Shown piece by piece: positions 1-7,550 of a stretch of DNA of 11,585 nt. The notes beneath the pieces are model-generated. The model was not told the origin of the DNA and ran no database searches. It was given only the letters and a program-made list of their open reading frames with translations. Origin of the DNA: an uncultured Halioglobus sp. (lineage in GTDB: Bacteria; Pseudomonadota; Gammaproteobacteria; Pseudomonadales; Halieaceae); NCBI GenBank assembly GCA_905480565.1, contig CAJQQW010000266.1, forward strand, positions 1 through 11,585, written 5' to 3'. The position numbers and the translations under genes are program-made. Position 1 is the first letter of the stretch. Every line of letters starts with the position of its first letter.

Positions 1-31
1 CGAATGCACCGAATCCGCTGAAACGTGACGC

Positions 32-48
32 CTGTAACGTCGTAACAG
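32..48. promoter_or_regulatory. 17-bp imperfect dyad, possible upstream activator site
   Basis: The sequence CTGTAACGTCGTAACAG is an inverted repeat: seven of its eight base pairs around a central T are complementary, and only the A/A pair breaks it. It lies in non-coding DNA. If the sigma-54-like element at 111-124 is real, with a start site near 136, the dyad centre (base 40) sits about 96 bases upstream of that start. Binding sites of NtrC-family activators are commonly 17-bp dyads at roughly this distance. Binding by PrsR, encoded in this locus, is an inference. I saw no second full copy in the window; a matching GTAACAG half-site occurs at 7582-7588. Confidence 0.35.
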
Positions 49-109
49 CTGATCCTTGATAGAGTGCGCCTGACAATATTATTATCTTGAATCGGCTTGT
101 GGCTTATCA

Positions 110-125
110 AGGCACGAGTATTGGG
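110..125 (+). promoter_or_regulatory. sigma-54-like -24/-12 element upstream of the phosphatase-prsT unit
   Basis: GGCACG (111-116), four bases, then TTG (121-123) matches the sigma-54 consensus TGGCACG-N4-TTGCW at nine of its core positions with correct spacing. The -24 T is replaced by A. The usually conserved C of the -12 GC is replaced by G, which weakens the call. A second, poorer register (GG 123-124, ten bases, GC 135-136) overlaps it and has the exact GG-N10-GC spacing. The element is about 99 bases upstream of the phosphatase start. The locus encodes a sigma-54 activator (PrsR), which makes such a promoter plausible. Confidence 0.3.
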
Positions 126-167
126 GTGGGTGTGGCCTGTCAGGTGCCGGGGATAGTGTGTGCTCTC

Positions 168-196
168 TGGTCAGTGGCTTCAGGCCCGCTTATACT
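168..196 (+). promoter_or_regulatory. sigma-70-like promoter for the phosphatase-prsT unit
   Basis: TGGTCA at 168-173 (4 of 6 to TTGACA) and TATACT at 191-196 (5 of 6 to TATAAT) are separated by the ideal 17 bases. Transcription would begin near 203, giving a leader of about 20 bases before the ATG at 223. It lies downstream of the sigma-54-like element, so the unit could have tandem basal and activated promoters. This is a consensus match only. Confidence 0.4.
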
Positions 197-222
197 AGTG
201 AGCGGTTTGATCTGGCCTTTAT

Positions 223-729
223 ATGAACTTGTTCGGCACCCGTTACGCACTCGAAATTCTTACCGTTTGCACTGCCAATATTTGCCGCTCTCCTATGGCA
301 GAGTGCATCTTGCGAGAGGAGTTGAAGATGCGTGGCCTGGGTAAAAAAGTCAATGTGAGTTCGGCGGGCACCCATGTTGCGCGTCCGGGGGTGATGGCTG
401 ACGCCCGAGCACGCACGGTGTGCGCACGTCACGGTGTGGACTTGCGGCGTTGCCGAACGCGTCAGGTAACGGAACGGGATTTCGACCAGTTCCGATTTAT
501 TCTCGCTATGGATGAAAGGAACTATGGCTGGTTGTGCAGGGAATTCCCGTCCGGCCAGCAAAACAGTATCTCGCTCATCGGCACCTGGGCGCAGGGGAAA
601 GTCATTGGTGACATCCCGGACCCCTATTTTGGCAGCCCAGCAGGATTCGAGACGGTCTATCAACAGTTACATCTTTCAATCAAGGGTTTCGCGACGCAAA
701 TTCCCGATTTATTGGGTGTCGACAATTGA
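223..729 (+). CDS. Low-molecular-weight protein-tyrosine phosphatase (Wzb/Etp-like)
   Basis: This is a cytoplasmic phosphatase of 168 residues, normal for the family (about 145-170). The P-loop CX5R-S signature is seen as CTANICRS at residues 16-23, with nucleophile Cys16 and Arg22. The SAGT strand segment is at 47-50, and the general-acid loop DPYFG is at 133-137 with Asp133. In capsule and EPS loci such enzymes dephosphorylate the tyrosine autokinase (Wzc/BY-kinase) that controls chain length and export; a role in this locus's polymer export is inferred. An in-frame TGA at 208-210 makes the ATG at 223 the first possible start, but no good Shine-Dalgarno precedes it. The stop (727-729) overlaps the next gene's ATG as TGATG, so the two are probably co-transcribed and translationally coupled. 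No partner kinase is in the window. Confidence 0.93.
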   Translation: MNLFGTRYALEILTVCTANICRSPMAECILREELKMRGLGKKVNVSSAGTHVARPGVMADARARTVCARHGVDLRRCRTRQVTERDFDQFRFILAMDERNYGWLCREFPSGQQNSISLIGTWAQGKVIGDIPDPYFGSPAGFETVYQQLHLSIKGFATQIPDLLGVDN

Positions 730-3700
730 TGGCGGATGCTAAGGCCTTGGCGGCTAAAACTCGCTTTACACAGTTGTCTAACGATGTTCGTACTAGCGGT
801 AGGTCGGGCTTTTTTAATTTGATTTGTAGAAAAATATCCTGTTCGCGAGATAGGCAGCTCCGGGTCGCATTACGATTCACATTTGCCGGCTTGTCTTTGG
901 TCATTCTTGTTTTTGTGGGACAGGGTTGTTCCCGCGAGCCGACCGTCGATGAGCACATGGAAGTGGCACGGACACTGCTGGCGGAGGCCGAGAGCCAAAT
1001 TGTTATGATGCGTCGCCAAACAAGAATGGAGGCTAATACGGCACTAAAGGCGGTGCTAAAAAAAGATCAAGATAACATAGAGGCCACTACGACCCTCGGT
1101 TTGAACCTTTTCAATATGGGGGAGTATGCGGACGCCGAAAACCAACTCGATAAGGCTATCGCGCTCGGGGCTGCGCCCTCTGTCGTGACGCCCAAGCTTG
1201 CACAATCACTGTTGATTTTGGATGAGTTCGAAAAGCTTGATGAGCTTACGCTTGATGGACTCGCGTCGGAAGGGCGTTCAACCGTGCAGGCGGCGAAAGC
1301 TTTGTCCATGATTTATCGAGGTAACATACCCATTGCGATAGAGCTGATGAATGCTGCGCGGGAAAACGAGGCGATGTCCCCATTTGCAGAGGTTGCCGAC
1401 GCAAGGTTGGTAATAGAAACGCAGGGCTACGCTGAGGCGCGCGAGCTATTGCTTGATCAGCTCGAGCGATTACCGAACTATGTTCCTGCACTGAATCTGC
1501 TGGGCGATGTGCAAAGCATGTTGGGGCAGCCCGCTGCTGCCATGAAAGCTTATATGAGAGTTTCAGATCTGTCCGAGAACAGTATGGCTCCTTCGTTAAA
1601 TGCTTTGCTTATGAGAGTTTATAGCGGCGACTATCGCGTTGCCTTACGGGACTTGAAGCGTATGGAGGCCAGTGAGCCTCGGGCGGTCAAGAATGAAGGT
1701 TGGCGTTTCATGAGGGGCCTGCTGGAACTGCAACGCCAGTCTCTGGGCGAAGCACGCAAACGTCTGATGAAAGTCGATTCGCTAATAGACTATCCGCTCA
1801 CTTTTTATTATTTGGCGGCCCTTGATCTAGAGGAGGGCGCTCCTGAGTTTGCGTTGAGCCATATCAACCAGTATCTGCGATTTATCCCCGGTGCTTCAAC
1901 TGGTACAAAGCTGGCAGCGAAACTCGAGTTGTCATTGGGTGGGTACGCGCGGGCGGAATACCTGATGCATCGTTTGCTCAGCCGTCATCCCGATGATGAA
2001 GAAGCGCTGGCGCTTTATGCTCAAGCACAGTCCCGGCAGGCTCAATACCACGAAGAGATCGCCACGCTCACGCGCCTGTTGAAGCTTGACCCAAATTCGC
2101 AGGTGATCAGGGCGCGGATAGCGTCGGCATACCTCCGACTTGGTTCTGAAAGTATTGATCTTGCAGATATTCCAGAAATTTTCTACCGACGACCAATGGA
2201 GTCCCCGGAGGAGCCTCCGGCGATAAGCAGCAAAGTCAATCCGACGGATGAGCAAGTGCAAGCCCCCGATAATGAACCGGCAGAGCGCGGTAGGCTTAAC
2301 GGAGATTTCAGCTGGCGCTCTATTGTTGCCGCTTTGCCGAGCAGGATTGAGGCTCCTGCTATTCGTCATGTTGTGGCGGAGCAGGTGGGACGCACTATCC
2401 TCGAGAAAATTCTGTCCGAGGATCCGGGCTATGAGACCGCCGACATCCTGCTGGTGCTAAACCATTTGCGTCATGACCGGATTGAGGAGGCTGTTGTTGC
2501 TGCTGAAGCCTACCGTGAACGAAGCCCCAGCAGTGCCGCGGCTTACGATTTGTTGGGACGGGCCCTTCAGGCAAGCGGACGCAAAGAGGCGGCCAGCACT
2601 GCGTTTAAAAATGCGCTGTCGCTGCGTCAAGGCTATCCCGATGCCGCTCGTGGGCTAGCTGATTTTGAGCTGTCGGCCGGCGATATCGACGCTGCGCGCG
2701 GCTACTACAAAGATATTCTCAGTCACTATCCAGAGAATACCCGATCTGGAATGGAACTGGCGGGGACCTACGGAGAGCAGGGCATGACCACGGCCATGCT
2801 TGAGGCCTTGGAGGAAACCCGGCTTGCCAACAGACGGGCGACTGGCCCATATCTGTCGCAGCTTCGCTTCCAACTCGCGCTGGGTGAAGTGGAAGCGGGT
2901 TCCTTGGTTGTTAGTGGTATGACAGAGGCGCAGCGAGTGGATCTGGATGCGTTGGCAACGATGGCGGCCTGGGAAATCACTCGGGGTCGGTATGATCAGG
3001 CCCTGGTGAATTTGTCGCGTTTAATCGATGAGCGCCCCGATGTCGCTCACTATCACTATTTGAGGGCAAAGGCCTATGCCTTGTTAGGCGACCGCAAGCG
3101 AACGCTGTCAGAATTGGCGCGGACTATAGAATTAGATCCCGATCACTTTTTCGCCACGATCGCCAGAGCACGGCTTCAGTTGGCCGAGGGAGATACCCAG
3201 GCTTTTCAGCGGTCGCTTGAAGCGCTGGAGGCAACAGCGCCGGATAATCTCGATGTAATGAAATTGAGTGCGGTTTATGCGGACAGTCGCGGCGATTCAG
3301 AGATTGCGCAGGCCCTGCTTGAAAAGATACTGCACAGACACCCGGTGACCGAAAACCTCGTCGCCTTGGTAGACTACTTGCAGCTAGAGAACAATTCAAA
3401 AAGTGCTGAGAGCTATTTGAGACTATGGCTTGATGATCAGCCTGATGATGCAATTGCCCGGGAGAAACTCGCAGAAGTGTATATGCGTGAGAGCAGGATA
3501 GAAGAGGCTATGGCGCAGTATCGAATAATCCTCAAGCGCATACCTGCGCATGTCGCAGCACTTAATAATCTAGCGTTACTACTAACGGAGGATGATCCAG
3601 AGAACGCCATTGAGTATGCCGAGAAGGCCTTGCGTTTTTCTGGTGGTGCCAGTGCTGTGCTGGATACTTTGGCCATGGCTCAGTTAAAAAATCGGCAGGT

Positions 3701-3899
3701 GGTCGAAGCGAAGCGCTCTATTGAGCGTGCGCTTAGTCTTTCACCGGACAACGCTAATATGCAATTTCATCAGGCGCAAATCATGCATGCGTCTGGCGAT
3801 AGAATTGGCGCGATCAATACTCTTGAAAAATTACTTGCAACTAGAGCCGAGTTCCCTCAGCGTCAGGAAGTTCGTGCTTACCTTGATAGCCTTGAGTGA
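729..3899 (+). CDS. prsT: PrsT-type TPR-repeat protein of the XrtA/PEP-CTERM system, probable lipoprotein
   Basis: A 1056-residue protein made almost wholly of helical tetratricopeptide-like repeats from about residue 75 to the end, with clear units such as those around 600-635, 775-805, 910-940 and 990-1010. An export signal is present: basic residues 40-49, a hydrophobic stretch at 50-65, then Cys67 (GQGCSREP). The lipobox is atypical, with Gly at -3 and Gln at -2, so lipidation is likely but not certain. A proline- and acid-rich stretch (about 485-520) interrupts the repeats. It matches PrsT, a putative scaffold of exosortase-A loci, but seems longer than usual (about 900-950). ATG 729 overlaps the phosphatase stop. 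A TTG at 819 would give a more normal signal-peptide length, so the true start is uncertain. It converges with prsR. Confidence 0.85.
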   Translation: MADAKALAAKTRFTQLSNDVRTSGRSGFFNLICRKISCSRDRQLRVALRFTFAGLSLVILVFVGQGCSREPTVDEHMEVARTLLAEAESQIVMMRRQTRMEANTALKAVLKKDQDNIEATTTLGLNLFNMGEYADAENQLDKAIALGAAPSVVTPKLAQSLLILDEFEKLDELTLDGLASEGRSTVQAAKALSMIYRGNIPIAIELMNAARENEAMSPFAEVADARLVIETQGYAEARELLLDQLERLPNYVPALNLLGDVQSMLGQPAAAMKAYMRVSDLSENSMAPSLNALLMRVYSGDYRVALRDLKRMEASEPRAVKNEGWRFMRGLLELQRQSLGEARKRLMKVDSLIDYPLTFYYLAALDLEEGAPEFALSHINQYLRFIPGASTGTKLAAKLELSLGGYARAEYLMHRLLSRHPDDEEALALYAQAQSRQAQYHEEIATLTRLLKLDPNSQVIRARIASAYLRLGSESIDLADIPEIFYRRPMESPEEPPAISSKVNPTDEQVQAPDNEPAERGRLNGDFSWRSIVAALPSRIEAPAIRHVVAEQVGRTILEKILSEDPGYETADILLVLNHLRHDRIEEAVVAAEAYRERSPSSAAAYDLLGRALQASGRKEAASTAFKNALSLRQGYPDAARGLADFELSAGDIDAARGYYKDILSHYPENTRSGMELAGTYGEQGMTTAMLEALEETRLANRRATGPYLSQLRFQLALGEVEAGSLVVSGMTEAQRVDLDALATMAAWEITRGRYDQALVNLSRLIDERPDVAHYHYLRAKAYALLGDRKRTLSELARTIELDPDHFFATIARARLQLAEGDTQAFQRSLEALEATAPDNLDVMKLSAVYADSRGDSEIAQALLEKILHRHPVTENLVALVDYLQLENNSKSAESYLRLWLDDQPDDAIAREKLAEVYMRESRIEEAMAQYRIILKRIPAHVAALNNLALLLTEDDPENAIEYAEKALRFSGGASAVLDTLAMAQLKNRQVVEAKRSIERALSLSPDNANMQFHQAQIMHASGDRIGAINTLEKLLATRAEFPQRQEVRAYLDSLE

Positions 3900-3939
3900 G
3901 TGCTAAACTTTTTGCGCGATCAAGCAGATCAGACTTTTT

Positions 3940-5295
3940 TCAAACTTTCAGCCCGAGCTTTTCCATCAAGTTGTAAAGCGTTGGCCGCGTAATACCTAGC
4001 GAAATTGCCGCGTCGCTGATATTTTGATCGCTATGGTTGAGCGCTCTGAGGACGGCTCTGCGTTCCGCTTCTTCTCTGACTGCCCTTAAATTTAATGGCA
4101 GCGGTTCGTTTTCTGTCTCGTTTAATTCCAGGTCTTCAACGGCAATCTGATTACTGTCCGCCATGATTGCTGCCCGTTTAACGCGGCTTTCTAATTCACG
4201 CACGTTGCCGGGCCAATCATGAGATTCGATGGCGTGAATAGCGTCCTGTGAAAAGCCGACCGCGTTACTTTTATACTGCGTGCCCCAGACCTTGAGGAAA
4301 GATTTTGCCAACAGAAGTACGTCTCCCTCACGGTCTTTGAGTCGCGGTATTTCGAGAACGAGCTCGCTAATTCGATAAAACAGGTCCTCTCGAAACAAAC
4401 CGTTTGCTATCAGGGTCTGTAAATCTTGATGAGTGGCACAGACAATGCGCACATCGACAGGTATTTCTTTACGCCCACCTATTCTCTCGACTACTCTTTC
4501 TTGCAAGAAGCGCAATAGCTTGGACTGCAGCTCCATAGGCAAGTCACCGATTTCGTCGAGGAACAGGGTTCCCTTGTCGGCGTACTCAATTTTTCCAGGG
4601 GTTTGTTTTGCCGCCCCGGTGAACGCGCCTTTCTCGTATCCGAAGAGTTCGCTCTCCAATAAGTTTTCCGGAATCGCTGCGCAATTGATCGTGATCAGCG
4701 GCCCATCGGCTCTGCTGCTCAGGTTGTGCAGTGCCTGAGCGCAGCGCTCCTTACCAGTGCCGCTGGCGCCGAGTAAGAGAGTTGTTATGTCCGAGGGTGC
4801 GACCTTTTCGATGGTGCGACAGACCTTAAGCATTTGTGGGCTCATGGCGATGATGCCTTTGAGTGGCGTGTTTTCATCGTTGGTTTGGAGCCTGCGGTTT
4901 TCGCGTTCCAGCTGATAGACATGCTGAGCCCGGTTTACCAGTAAAGCGAGTAATTCGGCATCGACGGGTTTTTGATGGAAATCATAGGCTCCCAAGGCGA
5001 TGCACTTCACCGCGTTGCCGCGGTCATCGTCTCCGGTTACGACGATAATTTTGGTTTCTGGTGTCAGAGAAAGTATTTCACTAAGGGTTGCCATACCCTC
5101 GGTGACTCCGCCTGGATCAGGCGGGAGCCCAAGGTCTAGCAATACAACACCCGGTTGTAGGCGCCTAAACAGCGCGAGTGCCTCTGCCCGGTCGCCGGAG
5201 ACGGCGACCTCGAACCCATCGAAGGCCCAGCGTAGCTGATTTTGCAGGCCTTTGTCGTCCTCGACAACCAGCAGGTGTTTTTTTTCGTTTTTCAC
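3940..5295 (-). CDS. prsR: PrsR, sigma-54-dependent response regulator of the PEP-CTERM/EPS system
   Basis: NtrC-family activator of 451 residues with complete architecture. The receiver domain (1-125) has acidic pair Asp13/Asp14, phospho-acceptor Asp54 in VLLDLGLP, Thr87 and Lys109. The AAA+ domain (about 148-375) has Walker A GASGTGKE at 176-183, the sigma-54 contact loop GAFTGA at 223-228, Walker B LFLDEIGD around 244-251 and the arginine segment FREDLFYR at 301-308. A Fis-type helix-turn-helix occupies about 425-449. The intact GAFTGA motif means it should drive RpoN promoters once phosphorylated by PrsK. Translation starts at a GTG whose GTGA overlaps the prsK stop by 4 bases, and an AGAGGA Shine-Dalgarno lies nine bases upstream inside prsK. 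In related floc-forming bacteria PrsK/PrsR and RpoN are known to control PEP-CTERM genes. Confidence 0.95.
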   Translation of the reverse strand: MKNEKKHLLVVEDDKGLQNQLRWAFDGFEVAVSGDRAEALALFRRLQPGVVLLDLGLPPDPGGVTEGMATLSEILSLTPETKIIVVTGDDDRGNAVKCIALGAYDFHQKPVDAELLALLVNRAQHVYQLERENRRLQTNDENTPLKGIIAMSPQMLKVCRTIEKVAPSDITTLLLGASGTGKERCAQALHNLSSRADGPLITINCAAIPENLLESELFGYEKGAFTGAAKQTPGKIEYADKGTLFLDEIGDLPMELQSKLLRFLQERVVERIGGRKEIPVDVRIVCATHQDLQTLIANGLFREDLFYRISELVLEIPRLKDREGDVLLLAKSFLKVWGTQYKSNAVGFSQDAIHAIESHDWPGNVRELESRVKRAAIMADSNQIAVEDLELNETENEPLPLNLRAVREEAERRAVLRALNHSDQNISDAAISLGITRPTLYNLMEKLGLKV

Positions 5296-7472
5296 GAAAG
5301 AGTGTCCTCTAGTGATGCTTTTGCAATGGCTTCAGGAGTGCGCGCTGAACAGGGGATATTCACCTTGAACAGGGATCCTTCACCTGGCTTGCTCTGTACC
5401 TCAATATCGCCACCCAGACTGCGCACGAAATCTCTACTCTCAAATACACCTATTCCCATGCCGGTCAATCCCTTGGTCGAATCGAATGGTTTGAATAGTC
5501 TTTGTCTCAGGAAATGCTCGTCCATGCCCACCCCATTGTCTTCGATTTCGATTAGCGCGGCCCTCTCCGTGCCCTTGACACGAACTGTCACATAACCGCT
5601 ATCATCAGTAGCTTCCTGTGCATTTTGGATCAGGTGCTCGAACACTGAGTGTAGCCGCTCGCGGTCACATTCCAGTGTGGCTTTGTCATTTTCGAGCTCC
5701 AGTCTGGGGGAGGGTAAGCGGTGTTCACTTTCCTTAACAACGCCTGCAAGTAACTCTTGTAAACTGAACGCGCCGGTTTTCTGCGGCATGTTGCCTTCGC
5801 GTAGTTGTGCCATGAGGCTGTTCATTCGGTTAACGGTGTTGCTGACCGTATCGACCATGTCGTCAATGAACTCCGGATTCTGCTTGTGCTTCTGGGCGTT
5901 TGCAACAACCAGAGATAATTGCGCGAGTATATTTTTTAGATCGTGAATAACGTAAGCAGACAATCGATTAAATGCTTCAAACTGTCGGGACTGCACCAGC
6001 GCCTGATCTGCCTGGTGCTGTGCCAAGTGGCTGGCCGCTTGCTTGCCCGCTACCTTTAGCAGGTCCCTGTCTTCCCAGTTTAGATCTCTTGCTTGATCTG
6101 CGCGCCGCAGTAGCAGTATACCCTGCAATCTTTCGCCAAATAACAGTGGGATGACTAACCAGGCACCAGGAATTTCCGCCAACTCGCGCGGCATTCGAAG
6201 GTTGCCATAGAGATCAGGTTCGATTTTCCACTCGTCGATATCAATTATCCACTCGTTTTCTCGCAGCCAGCCCGCTATTGGGTGCAGATCCATGGTGCTC
6301 TTGGGCGGTGGCATTTGCCAGTTGGCATCGAGATCGAAGCGCCCATTTTCCCCGAGGCTCCATAAAATGCCAGCGGGACTTTGCGCAAGATTTGCAACGG
6401 CGCGTGTGATATTTTGGGGTACATCCATATTTTCGCGGGCAAGTATTCGGGTAAATTCCAACCACTCAAGCCGGTAATCGTACTTGTAGCTGAAGAAGTT
6501 CTTGCTCAGCCAGACGCGCATCCGCGCTCGGATACGGCCCGATAAAAGTAGCACAGCGAGTATCATTCCCGCACCGCACAGGAACACGATCTGGAACACG
6601 CCACCCCACGTTCCCCCCAGGTAACTAATGAAGTAGGCCGCCAAAGCCATGGTGATCAGATAGATGCCCGCGGCCATAAGCGTAAGTGAGTGAAACGCGA
6701 CATGTCGAGAGAGATATATGCCGCCGGGTTCGTCATCCGAGGCAATGTAACCTGGCGATTCATCGTGTTCCCAGCGGCTCAGACTAGTGGCGATAAGAAT
6801 GGCAGCCATAGTGGCAGCGAACCCCCGAGCTTGCCAGACCTCCCTGTCCAGCTGCTGGAACAGTAGCGCTTGAGCATACATAAAAAAGTCATAGGTAAAG
6901 ACTAGTCCGAGACCGACGCAGAGGTGCTTGCACGCCCAAAGCTCATGCTCGTTGCTGTTGCGAAATAACTGTTCCAGCAATAAGAGCCCGAGAATTGAGA
7001 CGGCCAGCCAGATGCTGAAACTAGCCTTAAGTGCAGCACTGGATAAAATGGGAACGGTTTCCGCTAAAGGGGCGGCGCCGAACAGGAAGCAAAAGATGAT
7101 CGCCGTGCAGGCGAAAAACCAGAGTACCCAGCGCGACGTGGTGAGAATATGGTCTGTGCCCCGAATTCGTTGTCCTATGAATTTAAACAGGACAAAAAGC
7201 CAGGCGGCATTGCGTGCGGCCTCTGTGAGGCGTACCAGCTCGAATTTAGGCTCGGTGAGTAACAGCGATAGTGTTACAGCGCTGGCCCAGAGGGTGGTGA
7301 GGCTGCTGGCGACCAGCAGAGGCATGCCCATGGGTGTTGTGCGCCGTGTGATGAACGCCAGAATAACCAGCATAGCGTAGGCAAGCATGGCGGTGCCGTA
7401 GCTGTATACGCCAATGTTTCCGATTATGCTGGCTTGGGGCTCCAGATCTAAACTTAACAATTCGAGTACCAC
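5292..7472 (-). CDS. prsK: PrsK, membrane sensor histidine kinase of the XrtA/PEP-CTERM system
   Basis: A 726-residue sensor kinase. The N-terminal half holds about eight or nine hydrophobic segments (roughly 21-41, 50-72, 113-134, 148-168, 182-206, 216-231, 258-282, 291-312). A GAF-like cytosolic domain spans about 335-490. The dimerisation/phospho-acceptor box HDLKN has His510. The HATPase domain carries the N box with Asn617 (HLIQNAQEA), the DNGVGM box at 645-650 and a glycine-rich box near 669-675. The family opening GVYSYG is at 21-26, so the start is close to correct. The start codon is GTG, and no ATG lies earlier in the protein than Met29. It heads the prsK-prsR operon. The sensed signal is unknown; the multi-pass membrane half suggests an envelope or lipid-linked cue. 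A perfect TATAAT box lies 36-41 bases upstream. Confidence 0.95.
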   Translation of the reverse strand: MVLELLSLDLEPQASIIGNIGVYSYGTAMLAYAMLVILAFITRRTTPMGMPLLVASSLTTLWASAVTLSLLLTEPKFELVRLTEAARNAAWLFVLFKFIGQRIRGTDHILTTSRWVLWFFACTAIIFCFLFGAAPLAETVPILSSAALKASFSIWLAVSILGLLLLEQLFRNSNEHELWACKHLCVGLGLVFTYDFFMYAQALLFQQLDREVWQARGFAATMAAILIATSLSRWEHDESPGYIASDDEPGGIYLSRHVAFHSLTLMAAGIYLITMALAAYFISYLGGTWGGVFQIVFLCGAGMILAVLLLSGRIRARMRVWLSKNFFSYKYDYRLEWLEFTRILARENMDVPQNITRAVANLAQSPAGILWSLGENGRFDLDANWQMPPPKSTMDLHPIAGWLRENEWIIDIDEWKIEPDLYGNLRMPRELAEIPGAWLVIPLLFGERLQGILLLRRADQARDLNWEDRDLLKVAGKQAASHLAQHQADQALVQSRQFEAFNRLSAYVIHDLKNILAQLSLVVANAQKHKQNPEFIDDMVDTVSNTVNRMNSLMAQLREGNMPQKTGAFSLQELLAGVVKESEHRLPSPRLELENDKATLECDRERLHSVFEHLIQNAQEATDDSGYVTVRVKGTERAALIEIEDNGVGMDEHFLRQRLFKPFDSTKGLTGMGIGVFESRDFVRSLGGDIEVQSKPGEGSLFKVNIPCSARTPEAIAKASLEDTLS

Positions 7473-7507
7473 GTCACGTTAGGCGATAGCGATGCTTTTG
7501 TAGAAAC

Positions 7508-7513
7508 ATTATA
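7508..7513 (-). promoter_or_regulatory. -10 box of the prsK promoter
   Basis: The minus strand reads TATAAT, a perfect match, placing transcription initiation near 7501 and leaving a leader of about 29 bases before the GTG start. No good -35 box is found 16-18 bases upstream (CATGCA at the 17-base spacing). A perfect -10 with a poor -35 is typical of activator-dependent promoters, and a repeat element lies upstream at 7551-7589. Confidence 0.5.
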
Positions 7514-7550
7514 CTCCTGTTTCGATAGTGTGCATGCTACTAACAAATAA

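Larger units (their letters stand above)
1..222. other. Left-edge intergenic region with promoter signals
   Basis: This is 222 bp without a convincing gene. A plus-strand frame open from base 3 to a TGA at 57-59 could be the last 18 codons of a preceding gene but is too short to call. The rest holds the dyad at 32-48, an AT-rich patch (75-86), the sigma-54-like element (110-125), a G-rich stretch (121-152) and the sigma-70-like promoter (168-196). Confidence 0.5.

Noticed and set aside
190..663. A 157-codon minus-strand frame inside the phosphatase gene
   Set aside because: It lies opposite a clear catalytic-motif-bearing phosphatase, and its translation shows no recognisable domain.
1932..2369. 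A 145-codon minus-strand frame opposite prsT
   Set aside because: It is the antisense of a continuous TPR coding region, with a composition unlike a folded protein and no family resemblance.
3900..3939. Possible bidirectional terminator between prsT and prsR (GATC-AAGCA-GATC followed by six T)
   Set aside because: The stem is only four base pairs, which is too weak to call a terminator even with the T run.
6928..7380. A 150-codon plus-strand frame opposite prsK
   Set aside because: It is antisense to the membrane segments of PrsK. It is rich in Ser, Arg and Asn as expected of a shadow frame, with no motif.
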